From assembly GCA_011800155.1 (NCBI GenBank), contig CM022369.1, positions 1 to 64,000 of the forward strand: a stretch of 64,000 nt of DNA, read 5' to 3'. Positions within the stretch are counted from its first letter, which is position 1. Each line of letters begins with the position of its first letter. Of the stretch, positions 1 through 11,600 are shown piece by piece. Below the pieces are notes generated by a model. That model was not told the origin of the DNA. It saw only the letters and a program-made list of their open reading frames with translations, and did not search any database. The stretch comes from Flammulina velutipes (Eukaryota > Basidiomycota > Agaricomycetes > Agaricales > Physalacriaceae). Position numbers and translations under genes: made by a program.

Positions 1-35
1 AACCCTAACCCTAACCCTAACCCCCTAACCCTACG
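1..35. repeat. Telomere repeats (CCCTAA) at chromosome end
   Basis: The sequence begins with CCCTAA units running into the window, with two slightly irregular C-rich units. This is the C-rich strand of a TTAGGG-type telomere in the orientation expected for a left chromosome end. Only about five units are present, so the true end is probably truncated by assembly. Confidence 0.95.
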
Positions 36-117
36 TATCCTGCTGCGTCGCTCTTCAATAGAGTCATCTACAGTTTCCGCCACCCTCTCGTGCGTTGGAT
101 ACTCATCTCCCTAACCC
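36..117. repeat. Short copy of the subtelomeric block
   Basis: These ~80 bases recur almost identically at 552-633 and again from 1221 to 1292. This copy sits directly against the terminal telomere repeats and itself runs into degenerate CCCTAA units (about 111-129). Confidence 0.9.
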
Positions 118-130
118 CCCTAAACCCTAC

Positions 131-623
131 GTCCAAGCGATTTCTAATAGACTGACGACATACTGGTAGCTAACCGCTAACCTAACCCTAGAACCTTTCC
201 CGGCTAACCCCGAAGGTACGAAGTGTGGCACTCACTTTTCTCTAGGGTTCTCATCACGTGATCCGTGGCTGTGGCGCTTCGTCCTGTCATGTGAGGTCAT
301 GTGATCGTGTCAGGTGCGTCTCAGTCAGCGCCGAGTCTAACATGATTCAGCAGATATCACAAGGCCTTGCGCCACACGGTATCCGTCCAATAGCGTAAGT
401 TTCTCTCGCTAACCATTAGAAATCACCGTCTCGGCGCCAGTCATCGCCAAGTCATCGATGACTGAGCGTTCACAAATCGTCGATCGCTAAGCAGGATCTG
501 AAGAGCTTAAATGCGAAAGGTCCCAGGTACGTGGTTCCCCCACTACCGCCTTATCCTGCTGCGTCGCTCTTCAATAGAGTCATCTACAGTTTCCGCCACC
601 CTCTCGTGCGTTGGATACTCATC
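131..623. repeat. Subtelomeric direct repeat, copy 1
   Basis: About 493 bp, essentially identical to 800-1292 at a constant offset of 669 bases. It contains the palindrome ATCACGTGAT near 253-262 and ends in CCCTAA repeats (624-639). No coding potential is visible. The block looks like a telomere-associated repeat, each copy bordered by telomere-like sequence. Confidence 0.93.
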
Positions 624-799
624 TCCCTAACCCTAACCCTGTCGTTCGCGATGGATCTCTCTTTAATATAGAACAATTCCTGAACCTTGCCAAGACGGTA
701 AGTACTTCGGTTATTAGTACGTCTCAGACATACTAATCGTGGCTTTTGAGGACTTTCCTAACCCCCATTCCTAACCCCTAACCGTAAGTGCGCTTGTTA

Positions 800-1292
800 G
801 TCCAAGCGATTTCTAATAGACTGACGACATACTGGTAGCTAACCGCTAACCTAACCCTAGAACCTTTCCCGGCTAACCCCGAAGGTACGAAGTGTGGCAC
901 TCACTTTTCTCTAGGGTTCTCATCACGTGATCCGTGGCTGTGGCGCTTCGTCCTGTCATGTGAGGTCATGTGATCGTGTCAGGTGCGTCTCAGTCAGCGC
1001 CGAGTCTAACATGATTCAGCAGATATCACAAGGCCTTGCGCCACACGGTATCCGTCCAATAGCGTAAGTTTCTCTCGCTAACCATTAGAAATCACCGTCT
1101 CGGCGCCAGTCATCGCCAAGTCATCGATGACTGAGCGTTCACAAATCGTCGATCGCTAAGCAGGATCTGAAGAGCTTAAATGCGAAAGGTCCCAGGTACG
1201 TGGTTCCCCCACTACCGCCTTATCCTGCTGCGTCGCTCTTCAATAGAGTCATCTACAGTTTCCGCCACCCTCTCGTGCGTTGGATACTCATC
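800..1292. repeat. Subtelomeric direct repeat, copy 2
   Basis: Second copy of the block at 131-623. It is followed by an interstitial CCCTAA tract at about 1293-1330. The 640-799 spacer between copies is single copy here and holds degenerate telomere-like units around 755-785. Confidence 0.93.
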
Positions 1293-1330
1293 CCCCCTAA
1301 CCCTAACCCCCTAACCCTAACCCTTAACCC
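1293..1330. repeat. Interstitial telomeric repeat tract
   Basis: Several CCCTAA/CCCCCTAA units in the same orientation as the chromosome end, about 1.3 kb inside it. They mark the inner border of subtelomeric repeat copy 2. This suggests former telomere ends or telomere-repeat insertion at double-strand breaks. Confidence 0.85.
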
Positions 1331-1740
1331 GTAATCCAGGCGCACGACGTGCAGTCCAACTGATATCCAGTTCTTGTGACCACCGCTAGCCTTGTATGAT
1401 GCACACGGATGGATACCCAACACGTGGAATGGATATCACGAGGTCTCGCATGCCGCGTATCCCGTGAAATCGGTAATCCAGGCGCGCGTCGAGCTGTCCA
1501 GCTTGTCGTGAGCTGCCGTTCGGCACATGAAGAGTTAACCCTCGTACCGATGGATATCACGACACTCGGGACGGATATCACGGGCGCGGAGCATGCCGTG
1601 TCCGATGTGGCTGATTTTAACCCGTAATCCAGGCGCCCGACGTGCAGTCCAAGTGATATCCAGTTCTCGCGACCACCGCTAGCCTCGCAAGGTGCATACG
1701 GATGGATATCCGACACGTGGAGTGGATATCAGGAGGTCGT
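1331..1740. repeat. Tandem repeat, three diverged ~145 bp units
   Basis: Units start at 1331, 1473 and 1624 with the shared motif GTAATCCAGGCGC; spacing is 142 and 151 bases. Units 1 and 3 are very similar and unit 2 is more diverged. Each carries GGATATC motifs, and units 1 and 3 also carry an ACACGTGGA motif. Short ORFs across it look like by-products of the repeat, so I do not call genes here. Confidence 0.85.
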
Positions 1741-1761
1741 GCCCAAATCGGATTTGGGCAC
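1739..1761. other. Perfect 11 bp inverted repeat upstream of F-box gene
   Basis: GTGCCCAAATC and its exact reverse complement are separated by a single G, centred 51 bases before the F-box start codon. It could be a dimeric transcription factor site or a hairpin in the 5' UTR. The function is unknown; the symmetry itself is directly visible. Confidence 0.6.
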
Positions 1762-1800
1762 GGATAATTAGGATAGGCCTCACACACCCCTCTATGTCCC

Positions 1801-3120
1801 ATGCATTCTCTTCCGGACGATATCCTCTCCTTGATATTCAACTCCTGCGAGCCGCTTCACTCCGACCAGAACTCCGGCGTGTACGACTCTCTCCATACGG
1901 ACGACTTCCCCTGGGTCCTATCGTACGTCTGTCGACGTTGGCGCGCGCTCGTCCTCGCCTCCCCTCTCTTATGGTCGACCATCCAATTCGATATGGAGGA
2001 ATTTATACCCTCTCGTCTTGCTCCCAACGTACTCAACGTCCTCGTCGGCAGGATCACGTTCCTGCTAGGACTATCTGTCCAGCGGTCACGTAAGGTAGAT
2101 CTCCGTATCGAGATATGCGACGTTCGGGACACAGACGGCATCGAAGAAGAGAGACAGACATTCATTTACCGTGTTATGCCTTTTCTCCTCTCTACGACGT
2201 CGAGATGGTGCCATCTAGACATATCGGGATACCCCGACTTTGTGGAAATATTTTCCATACACTCGCTGAAACGTCTCCGGAGCCTTGAGATCTTTCTCTT
2301 CGGTGAAGGTCGAACACTTTTCTCTAATGTCCCTCAGCTCACGAAGCTAGGATGGGAAAGTGTGGCGGACATTGACTTCCAATTGGGGGGAGTGCGCGGT
2401 ATCGAGCTCCCTTTGTCTGGCATACGATTCTTCTCCACCCCCGTCGACGGACTCGTTCATCTTTCACATATGCTCCAATTGGAGAAATTGCATGTCAAAT
2501 GCCTAGGCGACGAGACGCAAGATGTCTTGAACCGCCTCACCTCGGAGATAGATGACCTATCTTCCTTTGTCTTGCCCCATCTGCACACGGTCTCCATTCA
2601 AAAACTTCCAGCGGGACGTCTCATACATCAGCTCTTCAAGCGCTTAAGCGCTCCGGCGTTACACACACTCAAGCTTCGTGTCGAGAACCTCGCAAATCCT
2701 TGCCTGCCAGAAATCAATGGGGTCAATACTCTATCACTGGAAACCCACAACAGTCTATCCGACGACGCTGCGATCACTTTTCTATCCCGAATGCCGTCCA
2801 TCGACACTCTTATCCTGGGTCCTCACACCGCCACGCCGGCTGTTATGAGAGCTATAGGACGACGCGGGATCCTCCCGAAGCTGCGTACATTGAGCGTGCC
2901 GGTTTATAGCATCTCAGTCAGTGCGGAGGACTTTGTCGCTTTGCTTGAGCAAAGAGTTCGCTGCGATGTTGCTTTGACTGCATTAAGGCTGGCAAAGTTT
3001 GACCGATGGGAGCGCGGGAAGCCACTGTCGATGGACACAATTATGAAGAAGGCGGGAATTCGAGAGAGGTGGGAAGTGGTTCGGGATATTATCGATATTA
3101 TTTACGTTGATGAGTTCTGA
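1801..3120 (+). CDS. F-box protein with LRR-like C-terminal region
   Basis: A single-exon 439-residue protein. It starts with a typical agaricomycete F-box (residues 1-65): LPDDILSLIFN, then VCRRWRALVLASPLLW. F-box proteins bind Skp1 through this motif and present substrates to SCF ubiquitin ligases. The remaining ~370 residues hold irregular leucine-rich segments (LKRLRSLEIF, LSHMLQLEKLHVK, LHTLKLRVENL, LPKLRTLSVPV), as in the F-box/LRR-like families that are strongly expanded in mushrooms. The first ATG, directly before LPDD, is the natural start. There is no sign of frame damage. The gene is the first intact one inside the chromosome end. Its substrate is unknown. Confidence 0.88.
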   Translation: MHSLPDDILSLIFNSCEPLHSDQNSGVYDSLHTDDFPWVLSYVCRRWRALVLASPLLWSTIQFDMEEFIPSRLAPNVLNVLVGRITFLLGLSVQRSRKVDLRIEICDVRDTDGIEEERQTFIYRVMPFLLSTTSRWCHLDISGYPDFVEIFSIHSLKRLRSLEIFLFGEGRTLFSNVPQLTKLGWESVADIDFQLGGVRGIELPLSGIRFFSTPVDGLVHLSHMLQLEKLHVKCLGDETQDVLNRLTSEIDDLSSFVLPHLHTVSIQKLPAGRLIHQLFKRLSAPALHTLKLRVENLANPCLPEINGVNTLSLETHNSLSDDAAITFLSRMPSIDTLILGPHTATPAVMRAIGRRGILPKLRTLSVPVYSISVSAEDFVALLEQRVRCDVALTALRLAKFDRWERGKPLSMDTIMKKAGIRERWEVVRDIIDIIYVDEF

Positions 3121-3455
3121 CGGTATCAATTATTCCTGAGGATATAGTCATTTCACATCGCATAGGACGAAATAGCCGCATGTGGCGCAACTTCTTAAAT
3201 TATAATGCTAGTCCCTTTAACATTTCGGTGTCTGACGTTCTTTCAGTTTGGGGCGTGTTACTATTCAACAACCACCATCTCTTTGGATCTAACTGCGTCG
3301 CGGCCTCATATCCATACGCGATGAGTTCGCCGCCCTACGGAAAGCATTGATCAGCACCTCTCATGACGACGAAAATGAATGATACATACTCCAAGTAGTT
3401 TCCTCTTGTCGTCGTCGCCCATCCCACTACCATCGCGCTTGCTTACAACATCTAC
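3121..3455. other. Intergenic, no feature recognised
   Basis: I see no coding or repeat structure between the F-box stop codon and the decayed minus-strand sequence that begins at 3456. Confidence 0.5.
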
Positions 3456-5430
3456 TTATACCTTCCTATCCGTCTTGTCTGCCCAATCAAATCTGTTCGA
3501 GATATAGTATGCCGTAGTTCCTTCACCTTTGGCTTTAGATGCTGAGAGTTTGATATCGCGGGATATCCAGATGTCCGAGCTCGTATTTTCCTTCCAGTGC
3601 ATTGTGAGGGCATATTTGGGCATGTTGTCGAGGATGTGCGGGATGTAGGGGCGGACGTGCAAGAGCCAATATCGTTTCTTGGCTGTTGTGTCGTATCTAT
3701 ACGCGACTAGTTGGCTACCCTTGTGAGTTTCCCATCAGCCAATATGGTTTAGAAGTAAGCTTATAATTTGTACCAGGTCTGAGGGGATAAGAATCTTTTT
3801 GTTCATATCTTTCATAAGTCCTTGCGACGACGGCAGCTTTCTGTTCCTCCCCGAAGGGTACAGTGAGATTTACTACGTCGTAGACCTGTACCGTATTGTC
3901 ATCAGTAGGTTCGTCGACTCGTACAATTTGGAGATCGGAGAGGACTAGCAGGCGTGATCGCGTTGAAGAGGACAGATGCATTTGAAGCACGGCTGGTATT
4001 TAAGAGGTTGCAAGTATGTGCGATAGAGCATATATCCTTGCTCCACCGCGTTTTCATCAATCGCTACCACGGACTAGACGCGAGCTCCTTAACGGGTACA
4101 TTGTAAACGACAGCCAGCTTGGCTACGTTGAGGATCCCATAATCCGGAAGAACCAGATCGAAAGTGTCGTGATCCAAGGTTCAAAACAGCGATGGAGGAC
4201 ATCAGCATTGCATTTGTCAAGCGACCACCATAGCCGAATACAAGAAATGTATATGCGACGAAAAGTCCGGGCCCAAGTCGGAGGTTTGATCTTCGCGCCT
4301 TTCAAAAATGGGAAATGCGAATCCTACTCGAATCCTGCGTCGAATGGTTTTCTAGCACCAATGTCGGGCCGTCCGTCTATTCTTCGCTGCAGTACTATGA
4401 GAGCGAGACGATGCAGAAAGGAAAATGAAATACCAGAAGTTGTCAACTTGGGTCTGCCGTGGCTCTCCCTCTACTGCGCACGTTCGATTCGCCTTGCTTG
4501 TTGGACAGCTCAAAAAACACCATAGCTCCGTAGTTCTTGTAGGGGGATGATGTTTGTCTCCTTCGATCGGGATTTGCGGTAGAAGACAAGGATGGTTTCC
4601 GATACTATCCTGGCACGGATGTCAGGCAGGGCGGGCGTACACTTGTACAAGGGACTCACAAGTCCATACAACGGGGATCGGGACACCGGACGATAGAGGT
4701 CGTCGCCAGCGCTCCCATAACCACAGCTTCCAACAGACGCCCCTTACGTAGGTCGTGGATGAGGACAGTCCATGTAAGTTGTCGCCGGGACGGGAGGAAT
4801 GTGCAGTTTCGAAGGTTTCGGTCGCGCTGCATTGGGTACAACGCCAAGGGAGAGGTGACCCCCTTCCTAGATGTATGGAGTATGCGTCGCTACGTGTTGA
4901 ATTCCGTATCCCGATTTGTCTGAGAGGTGAGATTCGTCCAGTTCGCTGGGACGTCTTGTTTGCGGATGGTCATGTTGGAGATATGAACTGGGACGCTATC
5001 ACAACCTAAGAGATGGCAGATTAACATTGACCAGGTGATCGCAAGCAGAACACGCACGGGTTGACATCTCCTGCACAAGCAACGAGAGTGCGCGCCCCAA
5101 GACCTCCATCGCATCCTTCGACAATGAACAATTGTTCATCGACCCGCCCGCCAGCCTTTCACAACGTGCGAGAGCCTGCACTAGTCCTCGAGTTCCGACC
5201 ATGGCTAATTTCCACATTGGTGCCAGGGGGTTTGCGTACCCCAACTTTCTGCGCGGAGTACGATAGGTGCATATCCGTTGAGAAAATGAGAAAGATACGA
5301 GGAGAAGTCAGTGCTCCTACAGCACGTTCTTGGTTTTCTTTGGCGCATGATGGTGGTAAGAGGACAAAACGCGAAACGGTTATTGGCTCCGTTCAGCCGC
5401 CATCACTGTTGGTGTTTACCACCATCTAGC
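3456..5430 (-). pseudogene. Decayed F-box-family gene(s), minus strand
   Basis: Several minus-strand open stretches look coding but do not join cleanly. One (3990-3715) reads LQIVRVDEPTDDNTVQVYDV. Another (3707-3456) contains RYWLLHVRPYIPHILDNM and appears to continue it after a one-base frame slip near 3712. Around 4170-4080 another open stretch contains LPDYGILNVAKLAVVYNV. Around 4847-4656 one contains LIHDLRKGRLLEAVV. The last two are recognisably similar to minus-strand sequence at 62.4-63.1 kb (HDLRDRRLLNAVV), which belongs to the C-terminal part of a fungal F-box protein family. I read this as one or two degenerate genes and cannot offer an intact model. Confidence 0.5.
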
Positions 5431-5800
5431 TGTCTACCAAAATAAAAGAACTCATCTTCAACGAGCCTGTCGCGATCTGTGCGATGTCGTACGAGCTGTC
5501 TTTACTTGCACCGGCCTGGCCTGCCCTTTCCCGCACGTATCGCTCCGAAAAAGTCACCGAAGGATCCCAAGCCGCCTGCAACGGCGCTATACTGTCCCTC
5601 ATAGCACCACGTTTGTCATTAACACCTCTTCTACATGGAGATCTTCGTTGCCTCGTTGGCAACGTGCATGCCGCAGGAACTACACCTGCATTCGTCGTCG
5701 CCATTGTGCTGGGACGCAGTCTCCTCATCACTCGTAGCTCTCTTCCTCTGATATCCGTCGACGGACATCTGGCTTCTGCATCCTCCAAGTGACGCAGCTC
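5430..5800 (+). pseudogene. F-box-like gene fragment
   Basis: Plus-strand sequence matching the start of the F-box-like gene at 63676: KELIFNE-type start, then the region encoding DELSSLALAWPA, and near 5670 the stretch encoding the AGTTP variant of the MQELHLHW region. Relative to 63676 it carries internal deletions and frame changes, and no start codon lies in the right place. It follows the degenerate minus-strand block in the same order and orientation as at 62.4-64 kb, so the two segments are direct duplicates. Confidence 0.6.
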
Positions 5801-5849
5801 TCTGGCCAATAGCCTCCAGTACGAGCCACTATGAACTTTCAACGAGGAT

Positions 5850-6360
5850 CTCGTTGACGTCGACGCCACGCTATGCCGAAAGCTTACGATGCCAATCTCC
5901 TTCCTACGCCTCGACAGATAAACCGTCTATCGTTCAATCCGCATTTCAGTCTCTCATTCTCATTGTCTGTATTTACGGCCCGGCATATGTCGGTGGAATG
6001 CGCGCTGCTTTCTGTCTTTTGGACGGGGCATCATCTTCATCGTCGCTCGCTTTCGGCAACCGACCACGAGATAAACTACCGCATATTCTGGACTATGAAT
6101 CCTCCTCGGGTCAAAGGTGCTACTTCGACGTTAGCTTACTTTCTCATCGTTTTCCGATCTATATGGGAAAACTATGAGATTTCAATGCGATACATATGGT
6201 ACGTATACTTCCCGCCTCTCTCCATACTCTCTAACGATCTATTAGAGACACATGTAATACTTTCAGGGGGGATCTTCGTCGGACGCTGCTCCGATGAAAA
6301 CGTAGGACATCCTCCTTGTTCGCAAGAATTTTTACAGTATTAGCCTGTAAATTAAAGAAA
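5850..6360 (+). other. Possible fragment of a membrane protein gene
   Basis: An open frame (5873-6343) contains DHEINYRIFWTMNPP followed by YFLIVFRSI and YIWYVYFPPLSIL. The pattern, an acidic-aromatic turn before hydrophobic segments, weakly recalls the DUF6533 membrane proteins common in agaricomycetes, but the reading is not convincing. A possible intron (GTACGTATA...CAG) lies at about 6198-6267. I treat it as unresolved. Confidence 0.2.
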
Positions 6361-6372
6361 CGCCTCTGCGAC

Positions 6373-6756
6373 TCATCCTCTCAGCGGATTCGAATATAAG
6401 AGAACAGAACTCACCGATTCAATCGCCCTCTTCGTCCGAGCATCCTCTCGCATTTTGGCAATCTCCGCCCACCTCTCATCCGCCCTGCTCAAACCAGAAT
6501 GTGGGGTCTTGTTGCCAGACTGCTCAACAGTTGGAGTCAATTTATCGAGCCAGGGCACTCTCCGCTTCGTTAAAAAGCTCCGAATAGATGGAACTGTTCG
6601 ACAGATCGACATCTGCAGTTGCGCTCGCGCAGCGATAGCAGCAAACAACGCGTCCTTGTTCTTCTTCATCGTTGGTTGGCTTCTTCTTCGGTGGCACGGG
6701 TGGGATGGGTGGCTCTTTCTCTCGACTGGCGGGAGGCGGGGACTTGTGGCGCGCAA
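6373..6756 (-). CDS. Hypothetical protein, possible exon
   Basis: An open frame of 127 residues, rich in Lys, Arg and Ala: MKKNKDALFAAIAARAQ in the middle and DERWAEIAKMREDARTKRA near the end, suggesting charged helices. I recognise no family. It is present only in arm 1 of the inverted duplication; the corresponding place in arm 2 continues straight through the NmrA-like gene. It therefore lies where the 5' part of the dead NmrA-like copy was lost. It could be part of an inserted gene or a chance ORF. Confidence 0.3.
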   Translation of the reverse strand: MRATSPRLPPVERKSHPSHPCHRRRSQPTMKKNKDALFAAIAARAQLQMSICRTVPSIRSFLTKRRVPWLDKLTPTVEQSGNKTPHSGLSRADERWAEIAKMREDARTKRAIESVSSVLLYSNPLRG

Positions 6757-6799
6757 GTTCGATGAGCCTTCAGTGCGAATGTTCGGCTTTTACGTTTCG

Positions 6800-7378
6800 C
6801 AGGGGGGGGGCTGTCTTCCGCAAAGAGTGCGGCACTTGGTACGTCGTGTTTTATGGATATGCGTGAGGGACACCAAACAGCTAGGATCCAGGGCATTGGA
6901 ATCCCCACCACTCCAGTACTGGCCGGATGGTTCACTGAAATCATTCCGTGGTTGACGTTGAGCGCCGCCAAGCCAGATAAATTCATCGTTACTGGCAAAG
7001 GCGACAAGAAAGTGAGCTTCACCGCGGTCTCAGATATCCTAGGCATGTTGTCGAGTTTTTCGATTCAAGTAGTAGTGCGCATATTGAATTTCGGAAGGCT
7101 GCGAGGCGCACGTACTCCCCTCGATACTGCTCCCCGAGCTGTACAACAAGAGCCTAGTGATCGAAGGGCATGCCGCTACGTTCCAGGAGGTTTCCAGGAT
7201 TCTAGGCAAGAGGATCACTCACGTTTCGCCGGAGGAGATAGGATTGGCGGACAAGAGATGCGTAAGGACTGGGTATAACTCGACAGATGCAGATGCGTCA
7301 CAGGAAGTTGTAGGAAAGAGGTCGTCGTCGGGGAATGTGTTTTCGAAGGGACAGATAAAAGAAATTCTTGCAGTATGA
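6800..7378 (+). pseudogene. NmrA-like reductase, dead copy
   Basis: Homologous to exons 2-4 of the intact minus-strand gene at 59516-60549. Recognisable parts are GIPTTPVLAGWFTEIIPWL, then FIVTGKGDKKVSFTAVSDI, then ATFQEV...ILGKRITHVSPEEI, with a C-terminal DADAS motif. The 5' half, including the nucleotide-binding Gly-rich loop, is missing. The reading frame shifts between the SDI and ATFQEV parts, and the segment equivalent to EQPFVQILL in the intact copy is deleted. It cannot encode a working enzyme. It is arm 1's remnant of the duplicated reductase. Confidence 0.75.
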
Positions 7379-7379
7379 A

Positions 7380-8640
7380 TATCCTGGTAGAATAGTGTAC
7401 ATCGTCGTTCTGGACATACCACATCGTTGCAGTCGGCCTCAGAGAGGATGAGAATGGTAAGTATTTCGTAGACCTGGAAACAGCTTGAGCACCCATCGGA
7501 TGCCCGGATCAAAACCACGGTCCGATTCTCTTCCTCTTACTTACCACCACTCGAAAATATCAACCCTCAACATGCTGCGCCTAGGATACGTTCGCGCGAG
7601 GCTTCATAATTGCGATACTGCTGAAACGACGCGTGATGCTCAATAGGCAGCTCTTTTTGGTGCGTTGATGAACTATTTTTGTCCGACGTATTTACTGACT
7701 GAAATCCAGGCCGACGACCATCCAGTGGTGCTAATGTCATACAGCGCCCCAAACCTACGAAATCGTACGTCGCCTTCCTTTCGTCGTCCCTTCCCTCCCT
7801 TTCTGGCTATAGTGAAAATTCTTGAGATCCTTGGGACCTCCTGGATGAACCCATTTTGACGATTGTTCCGACCAAGCCATTTCAATCTGCTATACCTCCT
7901 GTTCTGATACCAACTTCTCTAGAGGGCTCCCCGCGCAAACATGGAACTTGACAGAAGGATCGTAGCAGCAGTCGCCTCCCCAAACCCCATGGATAGGAAC
8001 CCCAACATTGTCAATGCCAGCTCGAGCGTCACCTCTCGAATCGTTGACTCTGTATAACTCGCGCCTTCCGAAGAGACGCCTATGACCTCCCCGACGCCAA
8101 CGTCAAGGTAGACGATGCGACCCGAACGTTTCACGGTGGTCGAGTATGCGAGAGGGCAGCGCGAACGTAAATTGGAAGGGAGGGAAGCTCTGGCTATTAT
8201 CCCGGTCTGGTTGATATACCCGGAAAATGATAGACGTGTGCGTTTTCTTTCTTCTATCTAAAATTCGATGGAGGCTGAGATACGGGACAGCAGACTGCTC
8301 GAAGAACTCTTCGACGTGCCGCACGGTGCTAACTAACAGGCTGGTGTCATTTCACCGATTATGGATGCCCTATGCGACGCCTAGCATATGACGCAGACAC
8401 GGCGCTCCTGCCCCTGCTGTATTTTCCAGACATGACGCCGTTGGGCCCGTCTGCCGACAGTGTTCTCGTCAGGTAGTTGTGATGCTGTAGCTCGCTTTGT
8501 AATGCACATATCATTCCCCTTCGAGACTTGATCAAGTCCCACATTCCGACTTCACAGAATCACACGCACCGGAATTGGCGCCATACTTCTGATTTTGTGT
8601 GGTCAATACCTCGTGCTGACGCTGTTCTTCCTTCGACAGC
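7380..8640 (-). pseudogene. Remnant of a hypothetical gene shared by both arms
   Basis: The minus-strand stretch 8134-7919 (SGRIVYLDVGV at its start) matches the plus-strand gene ending at 58898 in arm 2. The match continues upstream to about 8324, but the frame is broken and the arm 2 C-terminus is not preserved. Nothing else I can support lies between the dead NmrA-like gene and the NLR start. The last ~150 bases before 8645 are conserved with arm 2 and probably hold the NLR promoter. Confidence 0.45.
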
Positions 8641-8644
8641 CATC

Positions 8645-11600
8645 ATGGCTGCAGAACGTCCTCCATCGATAGGATTCATGAATGCTCTCAAGAATGTCTT
8701 CCGTTTGCGGAGAACATCTTCTCGAGCGGGCAGTGCGTCTTCGTCTCAAGACAAATCACCTTCAAGGAGCAAAGGGAGAGCCGCGACGGAGCAAGACGAC
8801 TCTCTTCCTCGGGGTATCCCTAGCCATCCAACGTTGCCGCCGTCAACGTCGATGAGTATCATCTCGACCAATGGTAAGTCAATATAATCAAGACACCCGA
8901 TCCTTTCTGACAGTCAAATAGAAGCGGCGAACGAAGCACCCACTAGATCTTCGCCGGAGATCGTCGATGGTATGTCTATTCGCTAAAATTCGTCATTCAA
9001 ATTCTGATCTGCGAGAAGCAGCGCCTGCTGAACGCCATACTCCCGAGTCGCAATTAGCTTCAGCAACCTCTACCAAGGTTTCCGATTCAGGTAAATATCT
9101 GCTTCTGATCTCCTTAAAATCATTCGGCGCTCAAAAGACATAGGGAAGTCAGTGCTATCCCGGTCCATCAAGACACCTCAAGCTATTGAAGCACGAGGTA
9201 CGCACTGCGTTTCCTCCCTATTCGTATTCCCGCCTTATTGTCATCAGCTCTGCACCCCTCGTCCGATGTGGCGCTAATTGCTTGGCATGGCTTCAAGCAA
9301 CTCTCCAAAAATACAGAGAAATTTCTCGAAGGCACTCCCTTCAAGATACCAGTCGGTGTTATCAATACGATCCTTGCAACTGCAGACGTGAGCTCAATAT
9401 CATATTGCCTGTACGTGTCTCTAATGAGTTTATAGACCGTTATCCAAAATCGGGAGTCAGTCGCAATTCACTTCCTACCGATCAGCGAGCGTCTCAGCAT
9501 GGTGCTCGACATTATGACGCACAACCAGCGCCGCGATAGCATCACACCGACTTGCGAGCGTTTCAGCGCGTAAGTGCTCTCGCTGAGAGCGGCCAACAAG
9601 ATAAATGACCTACGTATAGTCTTCTTCAGAAGGCTGTCACAGCGCTTGATGAGATGCAGAACCAGGGGCTTTTCAAAGGTGTTTTAGAGGCCAACGAGCA
9701 GCCCCAACAGATAACGAATATCTGTGCGATCGTCGACGAAGCTACAAAGAATTTCCAGGTGAGTACGACGAGAAGTCAACTTGACGCGATTATGAACTGA
9801 TGCATACCTTTACAGCTCGAGTTGACGTTGGCGAACGTTAGGCAGACAGATAAAATTAAAACGGATACTGAGGTCAGTACTAATAGGCCCGAACTCGGTA
9901 GTGTGTTCTAACATCCTGCTAGATCACTCGTCTGGGAAACCTCCGGCCAAGTAAGGAGGTCACATACGTCGAAGTCGAGCGTGAATCGTGCGTCCAGGGC
10001 ACGCGGGAGGAAGTCCTTGAGTCCATTCTAAGTTGGTGCAAAGACACATCCCGTGACAGCGCCCCCATCTATTGGCTCAGCGGAATGGCGGGAACGGGAA
10101 AATCGACAATCGCGTACACTATATGCGAGATGTTGTATGGCGATGAGAGTAGCGATGCGGCTCATCGTCTGGGCGCATCCTTCTTCTGTTCCCGTCAGGT
10201 GGAAAGTGGTCGATCGCGAAAGAATATCATTCCTACTATCGCCCACGACCTCGCGCTCAGCCTCCCTTCCTTCGGACGCAAGCTTCTCGACTTGCAGTTT
10301 GACGCTCAGCTGCCGCCATTGAAGGATCATTTGCAGCGACTTGTCCTTGATCCTTGGTGCGACATGATCGGAGCTGGGGAGAGTATTCCTCCCCTCGTGG
10401 TGGTAGTGGACGCGGTGGATGAACTGCAGGAGGGAGAGGGATCAGTGTTCCTTGAGGAGCTGATCAAGGAGGTCGGAAAGCGGAAAGGCACTTTTCGAGG
10501 TCTCAAGTTCCTCGTTACCAGCCGTCAGGATCCCCGTATCGTCAATGTCTGTGATTCTATTGGATCCGATACTGTTTATCGACTCGAGGATGTCCCCGAC
10601 GATACAGTCGAGAATGATATCACTCTTTACCTTCGCGCCAAACTTCCTGATCTCGCCGACTTCGTCCATCGTCAACTTGCCATTAAAGCCGACGGGCTCT
10701 TCATCTATGCTGCAACAGTCGTTCGCTTCGTCATCCCACCCGGGGAATCGGAGCCAAACTTGAAGCGCGTCAGAATGCTGCTCGAGACATGGCCCAACCA
10801 GGCACAGCGAGACGCCAGAGGCCTCCTCATCGACCATCTCTACGCGGACATCCTCTCTGAACGGATTTCTCCCCGATCACAGGTTGATCAAGCGGTTTCC
10901 CTCGCCATACTCCAGACCATTATCTGCACCGCAAGGCCCACATTGCTCTCTGATATTCCTCTTCTCATGGACGGGCAAGATGTGGATGAACAGGATGTTA
11001 AAGATACCGTATCATCCCTCCATGCAGTCCTTTACGTTTCCGATAATCGAGTTTTCTCTCACCACAAATCCTTCGTCGACTTCATGCTTGATAGTACGCG
11101 GTTCGGAAATCATGAGCTCGCTGCAACGACATGTTCCATCTCGGAGCGCGAGATCCATATCGTCTCCTCTTGTTTTCGTCTCATGCGATCCCTTCGGTTC
11201 AACATCTGCGACCTACCGTCATCCTACCTCGACGATTCTCAGGTGCCGGACCTTCAACAGCGTAAAGATGACCACATCCCTTCTGCCCTTCGATACGCTT
11301 GTCGCCATTGGGCGTCACATATCTCGTGGGCGCATATCGACGATCGGCAGCCAACGCAAGAGGTTGAGAATGTCATGGCATTGTACCGGGAATGGCTCGA
11401 AGATCGCTCGCTATTTTGGATAGAGGCGATGAACCTGCTCGACATGATGGGAGTTTGTTATCCGTTACTGATGGCAACGCGACGTTGTCTTAGGAGGGTA
11501 AGTTGTTCTACTATACAATCCCGTCCAATTATTAAAGCCGTTCCATAGATGTTCTCTCCGGAGGAGATGGAAGACCATCTGGCATTGGAGAAGTTGGTCT

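Noticed and set aside
1324..1841. Overlapping ORFs of 70-130 codons on both strands
   Set aside because: They arise from the ~145 bp tandem repeat: the same peptide tail is read from each unit. No protein-like composition.
4016..4525. 169-codon plus-strand ORF
   Set aside because: The minus strand here has homology to F-box-family sequence at 62.4 kb; the plus frame has no family likeness.
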